NCBI RefSeq assembly: GCF_016734765.1
Contig: NZ_JAERQE010000005.1
Span: 62,001-126,000 of the forward strand
Direction: 5' to 3'
DNA: 64,000 bases
DNA from: Microvirga soli
GTDB taxonomy: Bacteria > Pseudomonadota > Alphaproteobacteria > Rhizobiales > Beijerinckiaceae
This document shows, piece by piece, positions 46,421 through 54,524 of this stretch. Made by a program: the position numbers and the translations under genes. The notes under the pieces are model-generated. The model had not been told where the DNA came from. It saw only the letters and a program-made list of their open reading frames with translations, and did not search any database. Numbering within the stretch: position 1 is the first letter of the stretch; every line of letters starts with the position of its first letter.

Positions 46421-47071
46421 TCAGGCCGCGTCAAGCCAGGAGAAGCGCACGGGATAGCCTTCCCCGTCGAGCAGGGAGACGGACTCGTAAAGAGGCAGGC
46501 CGACCACGTTCGAGTAGGAGCCGACGAGCTTGACCACGAAGGTGCCGGCAAACCCCTGGATGGCATAGCCGCCGGCCTTGCCACGCCACTCGCCCGAGGC
46601 GAGATAGCGCTCGAATTCGTCCCGCGAGAGACGCTTGAAGCGCACCCGCGTCTCCACGAAGCGCTCGCGGATCGTGTCCTTGGGGGTGATCAGGCAGACG
46701 GAGGTGTAGACCCGATGCTGGCGGCCCGAGAGCAGGCGCAGGCAGCCTGCGGCCTCATCGGCCACCTCGGCCTTGGGCAGAACCCGCTTGCCGACCACCA
46801 CGACCGTATCGGCGGAGAGGATATAGGAATTCGCCAGATCCTCGCGGGTGCGGGCCACCCTCCGGGCCACCTCGGCCTTCGAGCGGGCCAAGCGCTTGGC
46901 CAGGTCCTTGGCGCTCTCATTTTTCAGCGGCGTCTCGTCCACGTCGGCCGGCAGAAGTGCATCGGGCTCGATCCCTGCCTGCTGCAGAAGAGCAAGCCTG
47001 CGGGGCGAGGCGGACGCGAGAACGAGCTTCGGACGCGTGCTGGAATTCGACACCTCGGAAGACGACGCCAC
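46421..47071 (-). CDS. maf: Maf-like nucleoside triphosphate pyrophosphatase
   Basis: Hydrolyses non-canonical or selected nucleoside triphosphates (dTTP, UTP or modified pyrimidines) to monophosphates. Family motifs are [18 protein letters not shown] at the N-terminus, [10 protein letters not shown] (catalytic Asp), the Lys-containing [11 protein letters not shown] and the C-terminal [11 protein letters not shown] with VVGLPLYE. The start is uncertain: this GTG has GGAG six bases upstream, another GTG lies at 47083 and a TTG at 47098. The conserved domain begins about 16 residues into this form. It is probably co-expressed with yacG. Confidence 0.9.
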   Translation of the reverse strand: MASSSEVSNSSTRPKLVLASASPRRLALLQQAGIEPDALLPADVDETPLKNESAKDLAKRLARSKAEVARRVARTREDLANSYILSADTVVVVGKRVLPKAEVADEAAGCLRLLSGRQHRVYTSVCLITPKDTIRERFVETRVRFKRLSRDEFERYLASGEWRGKAGGYAIQGFAGTFVVKLVGSYSNVVGLPLYESVSLLDGEGYPVRFSWLDAA

Positions 47072-47147
47072 TTTTTTCTCCACGCTCCGGAAACACAATA
47101 AGGCTCAGGCTAGATCCGGTGACAACATGGCACCGGCAGAACTTGAA

Positions 47148-47987
47148 TCAAGCGGCCGGCGGTTCCGGTTCGGATCCCGGTGCCTGCACCTGCACGGCAT
47201 AGGCGCGATCGAGCTGGCGATAGCGCATGACGCTCAAGGGAATCGACGCAAGGAACAGCACCGTGATGACGGTGAGCATCTCCCAGGGGAAGTTCGCCAG
47301 GAGCCCGAAAACAGCCGCCGACAGGACGAAGATCGGCAGAACCCAATGGCGCGGCACCCTCAATCCGATAGTCTTGCCCGAATAGACCGGGATGGTGGAA
47401 ACCATCAGGAAGGCCAGACCGAGCAGGTAGACGAGCGCAATCGGAGCGGCGGCAGCGCCCATCGGGACGCCCAGGAACGAGAGATAGAGGGGCAGCATCG
47501 AGGTCAGGGCGCCTGCGGGCGCCGGCATGCCGGTGAAGAAGTTCTTCTTCCACTCGGGCCGGTGGGGATCGTCCAGCATCACGTTGAACCGGGCCAGACG
47601 CAGGACCATGGCGATGGCAAAGACCAGCACGGCGATCCACCCGACCGCTTTCAGTTCGTTCAGCAGGAAGCTGTAAAGGATGAGGGCCGGCGTCACGCCG
47701 AAGTTCACGAAATCCGCGAGCGAGTCGAGTTCCGCGCCGAACCGGGACGTGCCCTTGAGCATGCGCGCCACCCGGCCGTCGATCCCGTCCAGCAATGCCG
47801 CCACCACAATGGCGACAACGGCCGGCTCATAGCGCCCCTCGAAGGCCAGCCTGATCGCCGTAAGCCCGAGGCACAGGGCGATCAGGGTGATGATGTTTGG
47901 AATGATGACCCGCACCGGAACCGGCTTGAAAAGCCGTTTGCGCGGCTCGTTCGGATCGGGGGCGAAGGGGGGAAAAAGATCGCTCAT
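47148..47987 (-). CDS. pssA: CDP-diacylglycerol-serine O-phosphatidyltransferase
   Basis: Makes phosphatidylserine from CDP-diacylglycerol and serine at the inner membrane. The 279-residue polytopic protein has the complete CDP-alcohol phosphotransferase signature DG..AR........G...D...D in DGRVARMLKGTSRFGAELDS with the last Asp in LAD, and about seven hydrophobic segments. It acts directly before Psd, encoded 111 bases upstream on the same strand, together giving phosphatidylethanolamine. The ATG used is internal to a slightly longer frame, and the ribosome-binding site is weak. Confidence 0.95.
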   Translation of the reverse strand: MSDLFPPFAPDPNEPRKRLFKPVPVRVIIPNIITLIALCLGLTAIRLAFEGRYEPAVVAIVVAALLDGIDGRVARMLKGTSRFGAELDSLADFVNFGVTPALILYSFLLNELKAVGWIAVLVFAIAMVLRLARFNVMLDDPHRPEWKKNFFTGMPAPAGALTSMLPLYLSFLGVPMGAAAAPIALVYLLGLAFLMVSTIPVYSGKTIGLRVPRHWVLPIFVLSAAVFGLLANFPWEMLTVITVLFLASIPLSVMRYRQLDRAYAVQVQAPGSEPEPPAA

Positions 47988-48098
47988 GCCATGACATCTA
48001 GGGGGGGCCAGCTTAACCGGCAACCAAGATCGGAGGTGTTTCCCCTGTCATGGGAACGGCTCCGATCCTTCCAAAGCCTCATTTTCCCGAAACCGGCC

Positions 48099-48800
48099 TT
48101 ACCCGACCCGGTACTCGCGCGCTGGCTCGTTGGCCGTCAGATCCGCCAGCACCGTCTCGCCCGCGACCGCCGTCTGGCCGAGGCCGACGAGAACCTGGGC
48201 GTTGAGCGGCACGAAGATGTCAAGGCGGGAGCCGAAGCGGATCAGGCCGAAACGCTCGCCGGTGCTCAGGTGGTTGCCCACCTTCACGAAGGACACGATG
48301 CGGCGCGCCACGAGGCCGGCGATCTGGACCACGCCGATCTTGGCGTGCGCCGTCTCGATGACGAGGGCGTTGCGCTCGTTGTCCTCGCTCGCCTTGTCGA
48401 GCTCGGCATTGAGGAACAGGCCTGGCGTGTAGAGGATCTGGGTGATGCGTCCGGTGACCGGCGCGCGATTCACGTGGCAGTCGAACACGTTCATGAACAC
48501 CGAGATCCGGGTCATGGGCTCGGGCGGCAGGTCGAGCTCGGCCGGGGGCACGGCGGTGGTGATGAGGTTCACCCGGCCGTCCGCCGGAGACACCACGAGA
48601 CCCTCGCGCACGGGCGTCACCCGCGGCGGATCGCGGAAGAAGTAGCAGACCCAAACGGTCAGGATGGCGCCGATCCAGCCCAGCGGCGACCAGAGCCAGG
48701 CCAGCACGAGCGTCGCGAACAGCGCGATCAGGATGAAGGGATAGCCCTCCTTGTGGATCGGCACGAAGATGCGGCGCATCGATTCCAGGACGTCGGTCAT
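48099..48800 (-). CDS. psd: Phosphatidylserine decarboxylase proenzyme
   Basis: Decarboxylates phosphatidylserine to phosphatidylethanolamine with a pyruvoyl cofactor. The 233-residue short (Psd-A-type) proenzyme has two N-terminal membrane segments, the conserved SPADGRV and [12 protein letters not shown] blocks, and the self-cleavage site Gly190-Ser191 in [10 protein letters not shown], where Ser191 becomes the pyruvoyl group. It is upstream of pssA. A GATCGGAG/CTCCGATC dyad lies in the gap between them. Confidence 0.95.
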   Translation of the reverse strand: MTDVLESMRRIFVPIHKEGYPFILIALFATLVLAWLWSPLGWIGAILTVWVCYFFRDPPRVTPVREGLVVSPADGRVNLITTAVPPAELDLPPEPMTRISVFMNVFDCHVNRAPVTGRITQILYTPGLFLNAELDKASEDNERNALVIETAHAKIGVVQIAGLVARRIVSFVKVGNHLSTGERFGLIRFGSRLDIFVPLNAQVLVGLGQTAVAGETVLADLTANEPAREYRVG

Positions 48801-48854
48801 ATTTTCTCAAGCCTTAACAAGTTTGCGTGGGGATGGCAGGCATAAAGCTTCCCG

Positions 48855-50768
48855 TCAACCTTCCACGCTCTCGGGGCTGCGCTCCTCTGCTTCAGCCCGC
48901 TTGAGGGCTTCCCGTGCCTGATCGGCCTCGCGCTGGCGATTCCACATGGCGGCATAGACCCCGCCGTGGGCCAGAAGGGTCGCGTGGTCGCCGCGCTCGA
49001 CGATCCGTCCGTGATCGAGGACGATGATCTCGTCGGCGCCGATGACTGTGGACAACCGATGGGCGATTACCAGGGTGGTGCGGCCACGGCTGACCCGGTC
49101 GAGGGCATCCTGGATCTCCTTCTCGGTGAAGGTGTCCAGGGCCGAGGTCGCCTCGTCGAGCACCAGGATCGGCGGAGCCTTGAGAATGGTCCGGGCGATC
49201 GCCACCCGCTGCTTCTCGCCGCCAGAGAGCTTCAGGCCGCGCTCGCCGACAGGGGTGTCGTAGCCCTCCGGCAGGAGGCCGATGAACCGGTCGATCTGGG
49301 CGAGGCGGGCCGCCTCCCTCACCTCCTCGGGCGTCGCATCCCAGCGGCCATACTGGACGTTGTAGCCGATGGTGTCGTTGAACAGCACCGTGTCCTGCGG
49401 GACCATGCCGATGACCTTGCGCAGGGATGCCTGCTGCACCTCGGCGATGTCCTGGCCGTCGATGAGGATCCGGCCGCTGGCAGGCTCGTAGAAGCGGAAC
49501 AGCAGGCGTGAGATCGTGGACTTGCCAGCGCCTGAGGGGCCGACGATCGCCACCGTGTGCCCGGCCGGCACCTCGAAGCTCACGCCCTTGAGGATCGGCC
49601 GCTCCGGGTTATAGGCGAAATGCACGTCCTCGAAGCGCACCACCGCCTGGTTCACCTGAAGCGGCTGGGCGCCGGGCTTGTCCTGGATCTCGGGGTTGCG
49701 GTCGATGATCTGGAACATGTCGTCGATGTCGATCAGCGCCTGCTTGATCTCGCGGTAGAGCATGCCCATGAAATTCAGCGGGATATAGAGCTGTACGAGC
49801 ATCGCGTTGACGAGCACGAAGCTGCCGATGGAGGCATTGCCCGTCATGATGTCCCGCGCGGCCAGCACCATCACGATAGCCATGCCGATGGAGAAGATCA
49901 CCGCCTGACCGGCATTGAGCACGGCGAGCGACGTATAGGTCTGGGTCGAGGCCTTCTCGTAGCCGGCCATGGAGCGGTCGTAGCGGGCGGTCTCCCGTTG
50001 CTCGGCGCCGAAATACTTCACCGTCTCGTAGTTCAGGAGCGAGTCCACCGCCTTGGTGTTGGCGTCCGTATCCGAGTCGTTCATCTGCCGGCGGATCGAG
50101 ATCCTCCACTGGGTCGCCTTGTAGGTATAGGCGAGGTAGATCACCACCATGACGAAGACGACGGCCGAATAGACCCAGTTGAACTCCCAGGCGAGCAGGC
50201 CCAGCACGAGGACGAACTCGAGAATTGTGGGCAGAAGCGTCAGCACCACGAGGCGCGACAACTCCTCGATGCCTTCGCGGCCGCGCTCGAGCACGCGGGT
50301 CAGTCCGCCGGTCTTGCGCTCCAGGTGGAAGCGCAGGGACAGGCGGTGCATGTGCTCGAAGGTCTGCAAGGCGAGCTGTCTCACCGCATGCATGGCCACC
50401 TTGGCGAAGATGCCGTCGCGAACCTGCGTCAGCAGCGCCATGAGGATGCGGGTGAGGCCATAGATCGCCGTCAACAGGATCGGTGCCTTCCAGATCCATG
50501 ACCCGGTCGTGGCGGCCACCTCGGTTGCCTGGTTGCCGCTGCTGGTTACAGCCACAAGCGCGTCCGTCGCCCATTTGAAGGCAAACGGCGTGACCATCGT
50601 GACGCCCTTGGCGACGAGCAGCAGGCCAAAGGCCAGGAAGACCCGCCGCTGGAGGTCCGGCCGGCCGTGGGGCCAGATATAGGGCCAGAGCTTCTGCCAG
50701 GTGGCGGTCAAGCCGCTCGGCTTGGACCGGGCTGCGCCTGTCGTCGGGACTGCGGTGGAGGGAGGCAT
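48855..50768 (-). CDS. Atm1/ABCB7-type ABC exporter (permease fused to ATPase)
   Basis: A homodimeric half-transporter of 637 residues. The N-terminal six-helix transmembrane domain (about residues 40-350) includes the Atm1 hallmark LLNYETVKYFGAE. The ATPase domain has Walker A VGPSGAGKST, signature LSGGEKQRVAIAR, Walker B ILVLDEATSALD and H-loop IAHRLST. Bacterial Atm1 relatives export glutathione-linked metals or sulfur species, linking to iron-sulfur biogenesis or metal detoxification. It precedes psd on the same strand by 54 bases and may share its transcript. Confidence 0.92.
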   Translation of the reverse strand: MPPSTAVPTTGAARSKPSGLTATWQKLWPYIWPHGRPDLQRRVFLAFGLLLVAKGVTMVTPFAFKWATDALVAVTSSGNQATEVAATTGSWIWKAPILLTAIYGLTRILMALLTQVRDGIFAKVAMHAVRQLALQTFEHMHRLSLRFHLERKTGGLTRVLERGREGIEELSRLVVLTLLPTILEFVLVLGLLAWEFNWVYSAVVFVMVVIYLAYTYKATQWRISIRRQMNDSDTDANTKAVDSLLNYETVKYFGAEQRETARYDRSMAGYEKASTQTYTSLAVLNAGQAVIFSIGMAIVMVLAARDIMTGNASIGSFVLVNAMLVQLYIPLNFMGMLYREIKQALIDIDDMFQIIDRNPEIQDKPGAQPLQVNQAVVRFEDVHFAYNPERPILKGVSFEVPAGHTVAIVGPSGAGKSTISRLLFRFYEPASGRILIDGQDIAEVQQASLRKVIGMVPQDTVLFNDTIGYNVQYGRWDATPEEVREAARLAQIDRFIGLLPEGYDTPVGERGLKLSGGEKQRVAIARTILKAPPILVLDEATSALDTFTEKEIQDALDRVSRGRTTLVIAHRLSTVIGADEIIVLDHGRIVERGDHATLLAHGGVYAAMWNRQREADQAREALKRAEAEERSPESVEG

Positions 50769-50947
50769 TCTTGAGGATCCAATCGAAATCTGGACCCGAT
50801 ATAGGCGATCGGCAGGGTGAATTCACCCCGAGTTTGTAATTGTTCCACTTCTACGCCTCGGTGCAGCGTCTCTCGCGGCTCGTCGCACTCTGCGCGTCAT
50901 GGCCGGGCCATCCCGATACGGAGAATCGCTACGCCCTCTCAATCGAG

Positions 50948-50973
50948 ATCACCGGCACAAGGCCGGTGATGAC
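50948..50973. repeat. Single-hairpin relative of the 79-bp composite element
   Basis: ATCACCGGC-acaag-GCCGGTGAT followed by GAC: a 9-bp stem with the same ACAAG loop and ATGAC end as the hairpins of the composite repeats at 2571 and 62575. It lies between the LysM gene and the ABC exporter gene. Confidence 0.75.
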
Positions 50974-51010
50974 AAAGGAGGTGAACTTTTGATCATTGCT
51001 TCTGAGGGAC

Positions 51011-52327
51011 TCAGTTGCTCTTGGGCTCCTGCTCGCCCGGCAGCACGAAGACCTGGCCTGGATAGATCAGGTCCGGGTTGCGGATCTGCTCCTGGTTCGC
51101 GCCGAAGATCACCGTGTAGCGAAGGCCCTTGCCGTAGACCCGCTGGCTGATGCGCCAGAGATTGTCGCCGCGGGACACGATGGCGGTGTTGATGTTGGGG
51201 ATCACCACCGTGCCGGCATCGGCCACCTGCGTCTGCGGCAGGGCTGAAGCCACCTCACGCGAGGTCTGCGGCTGAGCGGGCACCGGGGAGCCGGATGCGC
51301 TGGCCTGAGCCGTCGCAGGAGCCTGAGCCGAGGCGACCTGGGCCGGCACGTTGAAGCCGACCTCGGCCCTGGACCTCACCTGACCGGAGACAGGATCCAC
51401 GTCGTCGAGACGGATCCGGTAGTCGCCGGGCTTCACCCCGCTGGCGATGGAGAAGGAGACCTTGCCGTCGCCTCCGGCTCCACCGGGGGCGATGAAGCTC
51501 TCGTTGAGATAGAGACGAATGGTGGCTCCAGGCGAGGACTGGCCGGACACATAGAGCTTCCCCTCCTCCGCCTCGACCGTCACGATCTTGATCTCAGGCC
51601 GGGCAGTGGGAGCCGCCGGCGCTGGCGCGGTTGGTGCCGGCGGGGAAATGGTCGGAGCGGCGCCAGCCTGCTGCTGCGCAGAAGGAGCGCTAGGCTCGGC
51701 GGGCTTGGTTTCGGGATTCGACGCCTCGGCCACCTTGGCCGCAGGCGGCTCGGGGTTGGACAGAACCACCGTGGGCGAGTCTGGAGAGGTCAGGGTCACC
51801 AGCGGGCGGGTCTTGCCGTCCGTGATGACGACCGTGACGGCCTGGGCGGAACGCTGGCGCGTTCCATCCGGCGCAATGGATTGCAGGACCACCTGATGGG
51901 ATCCGGGCGGCAGCGGCGGCGGCACGATGGCGAAGAGACCGGACGCATCGGCCGCGGCGCGGGCATGGACCTGGTCACCCCGGAGAAGCTCGATGGTGGC
52001 CCCGGGCGCGGCGCGGCCGGCAATGACGCTCTCCCCGTCCGGCTCGACACGCACGAGGTCGAAGGACGGGACGACCGGGGCTTCCTTGACCTGTGCCGGA
52101 GGCGCCTCGCTGGAAGACGGCGGCTTGGCGGCGGCCTGCTGCTGGCCGGGTGTGGGCTGGGCCGGAGGGGCGGACGGCTGCGCCGTCTGGGCAGGCGCTG
52201 CGTTCTGGGAGGTTTCAGGCTTTCCGGACCAGGACCAGTACAGCACGCCGAGGAGCACCGCGACGACGGCCGCGGCAGCGGCGCCGAGAAGCGCGATCGT
52301 GCCCTTTAACTCTTTCGGTTGCGCCAT
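51011..52327 (-). CDS. LysM-domain membrane-anchored cell-envelope protein
   Basis: A 438-residue protein. A short cytoplasmic start (MAQPKELKG) and one transmembrane helix (TIALLGAAAAAVVAVLLGVL) anchor it. Two Pro/Ala-rich linkers separate two beta-sandwich, Ig-like repeats (FDLVRVEPDGESVIAGRAAP and IVTVEAEEGKLYVSGQSSPG, each followed by GATI.L). The C-terminal LysM peptidoglycan-binding domain spans residues about 388-435 (IVSRGDNLWRISQRVYGKGL ... NPDLIYPGQVFVLP). It probably links the inner membrane to the cell wall. It is divergent from the LOG-family gene. Confidence 0.88.
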   Translation of the reverse strand: MAQPKELKGTIALLGAAAAAVVAVLLGVLYWSWSGKPETSQNAAPAQTAQPSAPPAQPTPGQQQAAAKPPSSSEAPPAQVKEAPVVPSFDLVRVEPDGESVIAGRAAPGATIELLRGDQVHARAAADASGLFAIVPPPLPPGSHQVVLQSIAPDGTRQRSAQAVTVVITDGKTRPLVTLTSPDSPTVVLSNPEPPAAKVAEASNPETKPAEPSAPSAQQQAGAAPTISPPAPTAPAPAAPTARPEIKIVTVEAEEGKLYVSGQSSPGATIRLYLNESFIAPGGAGGDGKVSFSIASGVKPGDYRIRLDDVDPVSGQVRSRAEVGFNVPAQVASAQAPATAQASASGSPVPAQPQTSREVASALPQTQVADAGTVVIPNINTAIVSRGDNLWRISQRVYGKGLRYTVIFGANQEQIRNPDLIYPGQVFVLPGEQEPKSN

Positions 52328-52407
52328 GATGCTTTTTCTCAAACGCGGCACTTTCCGCCATTTAATCCGTTTATCTTTCAAAAGGCTACGGCCATAAAGG
52401 ACAAATA

Positions 52408-53064
52408 ATGCACTACGACTCAGCCAGGGAGGCTCCCCGCCTCCCCGAAATGCCCATGTCATCTGTCAAATCGATCAAATCCATCTGCGTCTATTGCGGC
52501 TCCGGCTTCGGAGACGACCCCGTTTTCGCTGAGAATGCGGCGGCATTGGGCCGCTTCATGGCCGAACAGGGGATCAATCTCGTCTATGGCGGCGGCAATG
52601 TGGGCCTGATGGGCACCGTGGCCCAGTCCGTCCTCGATCATGGCGGTTATGTCACAGGCATCATCCCGGAATTCCTGAAGTCCCGAGAGAAGCTCCTCGA
52701 TGACGTGCAGGAAACCATCGTGGTGCCGGACATGCATACCCGCAAGCGGCTGATGTTCGAGAAGGCCGACGCCTTCGTGGCCATGCCCGGCGGCATCGGC
52801 ACCTTGGAGGAACTCGTCGAGCAGATGACCTGGTCGCAGCTCGGCCGACACACCAAGCCGATCCTGATGCTGAGCACCCAAAGCTTCTGGAAGCCTCTCC
52901 TGACCCTTATCGCACACATGCGCGACCAGGGCTTCATCCGTCCTGGTCTGGAACTCAACTACCTCGTGGCCGAGCGCGTCGAGGAGGTGATCCCGATGCT
53001 GGAGAACGCCGCCCGGCGGGTCGGAATCGTGGGCAACGAAGAAGCCATCGAGCGCCGGTTTTAA
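52408..53064 (+). CDS. LOG family protein (cytokinin riboside 5'-monophosphate phosphoribohydrolase-like)
   Basis: A 218-residue Rossmann-fold protein of the LOG/TIGR00730 family, which cleaves nucleoside 5'-monophosphates (cytokinin or AMP-like) to base and ribose phosphate. The diagnostic motif PGGIGTLEE follows ADAFVAM, and the nucleotide loop VYGGGNVGLMGTVA and SICVYCGSG are complete. An AAGGA with good spacing supports the first ATG, although the conserved domain starts only around residue 24, so ATGs at 52450/52456 are possible. Its end overlaps the convergent gene by 4 bases. Confidence 0.88.
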   Translation: MHYDSAREAPRLPEMPMSSVKSIKSICVYCGSGFGDDPVFAENAAALGRFMAEQGINLVYGGGNVGLMGTVAQSVLDHGGYVTGIIPEFLKSREKLLDDVQETIVVPDMHTRKRLMFEKADAFVAMPGGIGTLEELVEQMTWSQLGRHTKPILMLSTQSFWKPLLTLIAHMRDQGFIRPGLELNYLVAERVEEVIPMLENAARRVGIVGNEEAIERRF

Positions 53065-53822
53065 AGGGCGCTCTCCTCCATCTCGTTTGCGAGATTATGT
53101 CCGGAGATGCGAACCAGCGAGTCGTTGCGAAGTTCGTAGACCACGCTTCCGTTCACCCTGGTTCCATCTTCCCATGCCCCTACGTAGCGAACGATGAACT
53201 GAGGGCCGTTCACATGCCAAAGACCTTCAATTGAGCGGCATGGTTTATCGCTCAGCTCACAACTGTCGCCGCCCAAGGAAATCCCTTCTTTAGGGCCGAT
53301 AGGAGCCATGCGACCGTTCCGGATCAGGAAAAGGCTCGCATATTTGTAAGTGTAGCCCTGGAACGTGCCTCCCCCCTCGATGACGATGCCTGCCTCAAGG
53401 CCCAAGCGCAGAGGCTTGACTCTTCCAGGGCTTCCCCAAGTGCCCTCTTCCGTAAAAGTATCATGACTACCTACAGGCTTCAGCCTGCCGTTATCGAAGT
53501 TGAGAAAGTCGGCACTGATCTTCGCGCCGCAGCCGTGACAAGCCTCGCCTGGCACCCCTCCGAGCGTGATAAAGACCACGAATTTGTTGAACGACAAGGC
53601 TTGGTAAGGGTAGCGACAAGGGGTGCTGCTATGATGCAGCTTACGGGGCCTTTCCAGAATACCTGGATAAGCAGCCTTGAGTGCCTGACGAAGCAGAGGC
53701 TTGGTTGCGACGATCTTCCGTGTGCTCGGACACAGCGGCAGTTCCGATGGCGCGTCGGCAGCCTGAACGGGGTAGCAGGTGCCGATTAAAAAGAGTGATG
53801 GGAGAACCCACATTTTGAGCAT
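53061..53822 (-). CDS. Hypothetical exported protein
   Basis: Not recognised. The product is 253 residues with a signal peptide (MLKMWVLPSLFLIGTCYPVQ, then AADA). The mature protein is rich in beta strands and has several cysteines (PLCPSTRK, TPCRYP, EACHGCGAK, SCELSDKPC), suggesting a disulfide-bonded periplasmic or secreted protein. Composition is less GC-biased than its neighbours, which could mean later acquisition. Its stop overlaps the LOG-family stop region, tail to tail. Confidence 0.65.
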   Translation of the reverse strand: MLKMWVLPSLFLIGTCYPVQAADAPSELPLCPSTRKIVATKPLLRQALKAAYPGILERPRKLHHSSTPCRYPYQALSFNKFVVFITLGGVPGEACHGCGAKISADFLNFDNGRLKPVGSHDTFTEEGTWGSPGRVKPLRLGLEAGIVIEGGGTFQGYTYKYASLFLIRNGRMAPIGPKEGISLGGDSCELSDKPCRSIEGLWHVNGPQFIVRYVGAWEDGTRVNGSVVYELRNDSLVRISGHNLANEMEESAL

Positions 53823-53905
53823 CGAACGATCTTTCCTCCCCTACAGCAGGACATCGAGCCCTGTCGAGGCAAGCAGATGTTCGAATTGTTATCACAAATC
53901 ATAAC

Positions 53906-54355
53906 TTAGCCTGTGCGGGACAACACGAGCCCGCCCAGGATCATGCCCGCTGCCAGAAGCCGCTGCCATGTGATCGCCTGGACCGGTAGGCCAAACGCCC
54001 CTAAGGCATCGAGAACCAACGCGGCTACGACCTGCCCGAAGATCAGGGCTGCCACGGTGCTGACGACGCCGAGCTGCGGCACGCCCCAGATCACGATGGC
54101 GACATAGAATGCGCCCAGCAATCCGCCGAGCCAGGACCACCATGGCGCTGCCGCAACGGCACTGCCCGACGGCCACGCACCCCGGAACGCGCTGACGACG
54201 GCAAGGATGAGAAATCCGATTCCGAAAGAAATGCAGGCGGCCAGCACCGGATCACCGAGCGACTTCGCCAGCGCGGCATTGATGGGTGCTTGGGCGGAGA
54301 GAAAAACACCGCCCAGGAGAATTCCAAGGATCGGCAATAGGAGGGAGACGCTCAT
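53906..54355 (-). CDS. DUF606 (YdcZ) family small multidrug-type transporter
   Basis: A 149-residue integral membrane protein with five hydrophobic helices (SVSLLLPILGILLGGVFLSA, ACISFGIGFLILAVVSAFRG, WLGGLLGAFYVAIVIWG, LIFGQVVAALVLDALGAFG, LLAAGMILGGLVLSRTG). The motif GGLLGAFYV places it in the DUF606/YdcZ branch of the drug/metabolite transporter superfamily. The substrate is unknown. GAGG precedes this ATG, and a longer frame start is less likely. A dispersed repeat separates it from cimA. Confidence 0.82.
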   Translation of the reverse strand: MSVSLLLPILGILLGGVFLSAQAPINAALAKSLGDPVLAACISFGIGFLILAVVSAFRGAWPSGSAVAAAPWWSWLGGLLGAFYVAIVIWGVPQLGVVSTVAALIFGQVVAALVLDALGAFGLPVQAITWQRLLAAGMILGGLVLSRTG

Positions 54356-54407
54356 GGGATCACCTCGGACTCGATTCGGCTTCAGCGACGTCGAACTCAT
54401 ACACGGT

Positions 54408-54509
54408 CCTCATCCTGAGGAGGCGCGGTAGCGCCGTCTCGAAGGAGGCTCCAGTGCTCTCTGAAACCTCCTTCGAGACGCAGACTAACGTCTGCTCCTC
54501 AGGATGAGG
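54408..54509. repeat. CTCATCCTGAGGA-type composite repeat, long copy
   Basis: About 102 bases bounded by CCTCATCCTGAGGAG and its complement CTCCTCAGGATGAGG. An inner pair, CGTCTCGAAGGAGG and CCTCCTTCGAGACG, forms a second long stem, and a GGCGCGGTAGCGCC mini-hairpin is included. The short copy at 16035 shares only the outer arms. It lies between the DUF606 gene and cimA. Confidence 0.85.
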
Positions 54510-54524
54510 TTGAGTTTGGTTGTC

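Noticed and set aside
48028..48067. GATCGGAG/CTCCGATC dyad between psd and pssA as a terminator
   Set aside because: There is a short 8-bp stem with a 24-base loop and no T run; it may be a hairpin, but the evidence is too weak to call a terminator inside what looks like one operon.
46848..48845. A 665-codon plus-strand open frame across maf, pssA and psd
   Set aside because: It spans three clear minus-strand genes and their gaps. The translation is His/Arg/Gln-rich and repetitive, typical of antisense artefacts.
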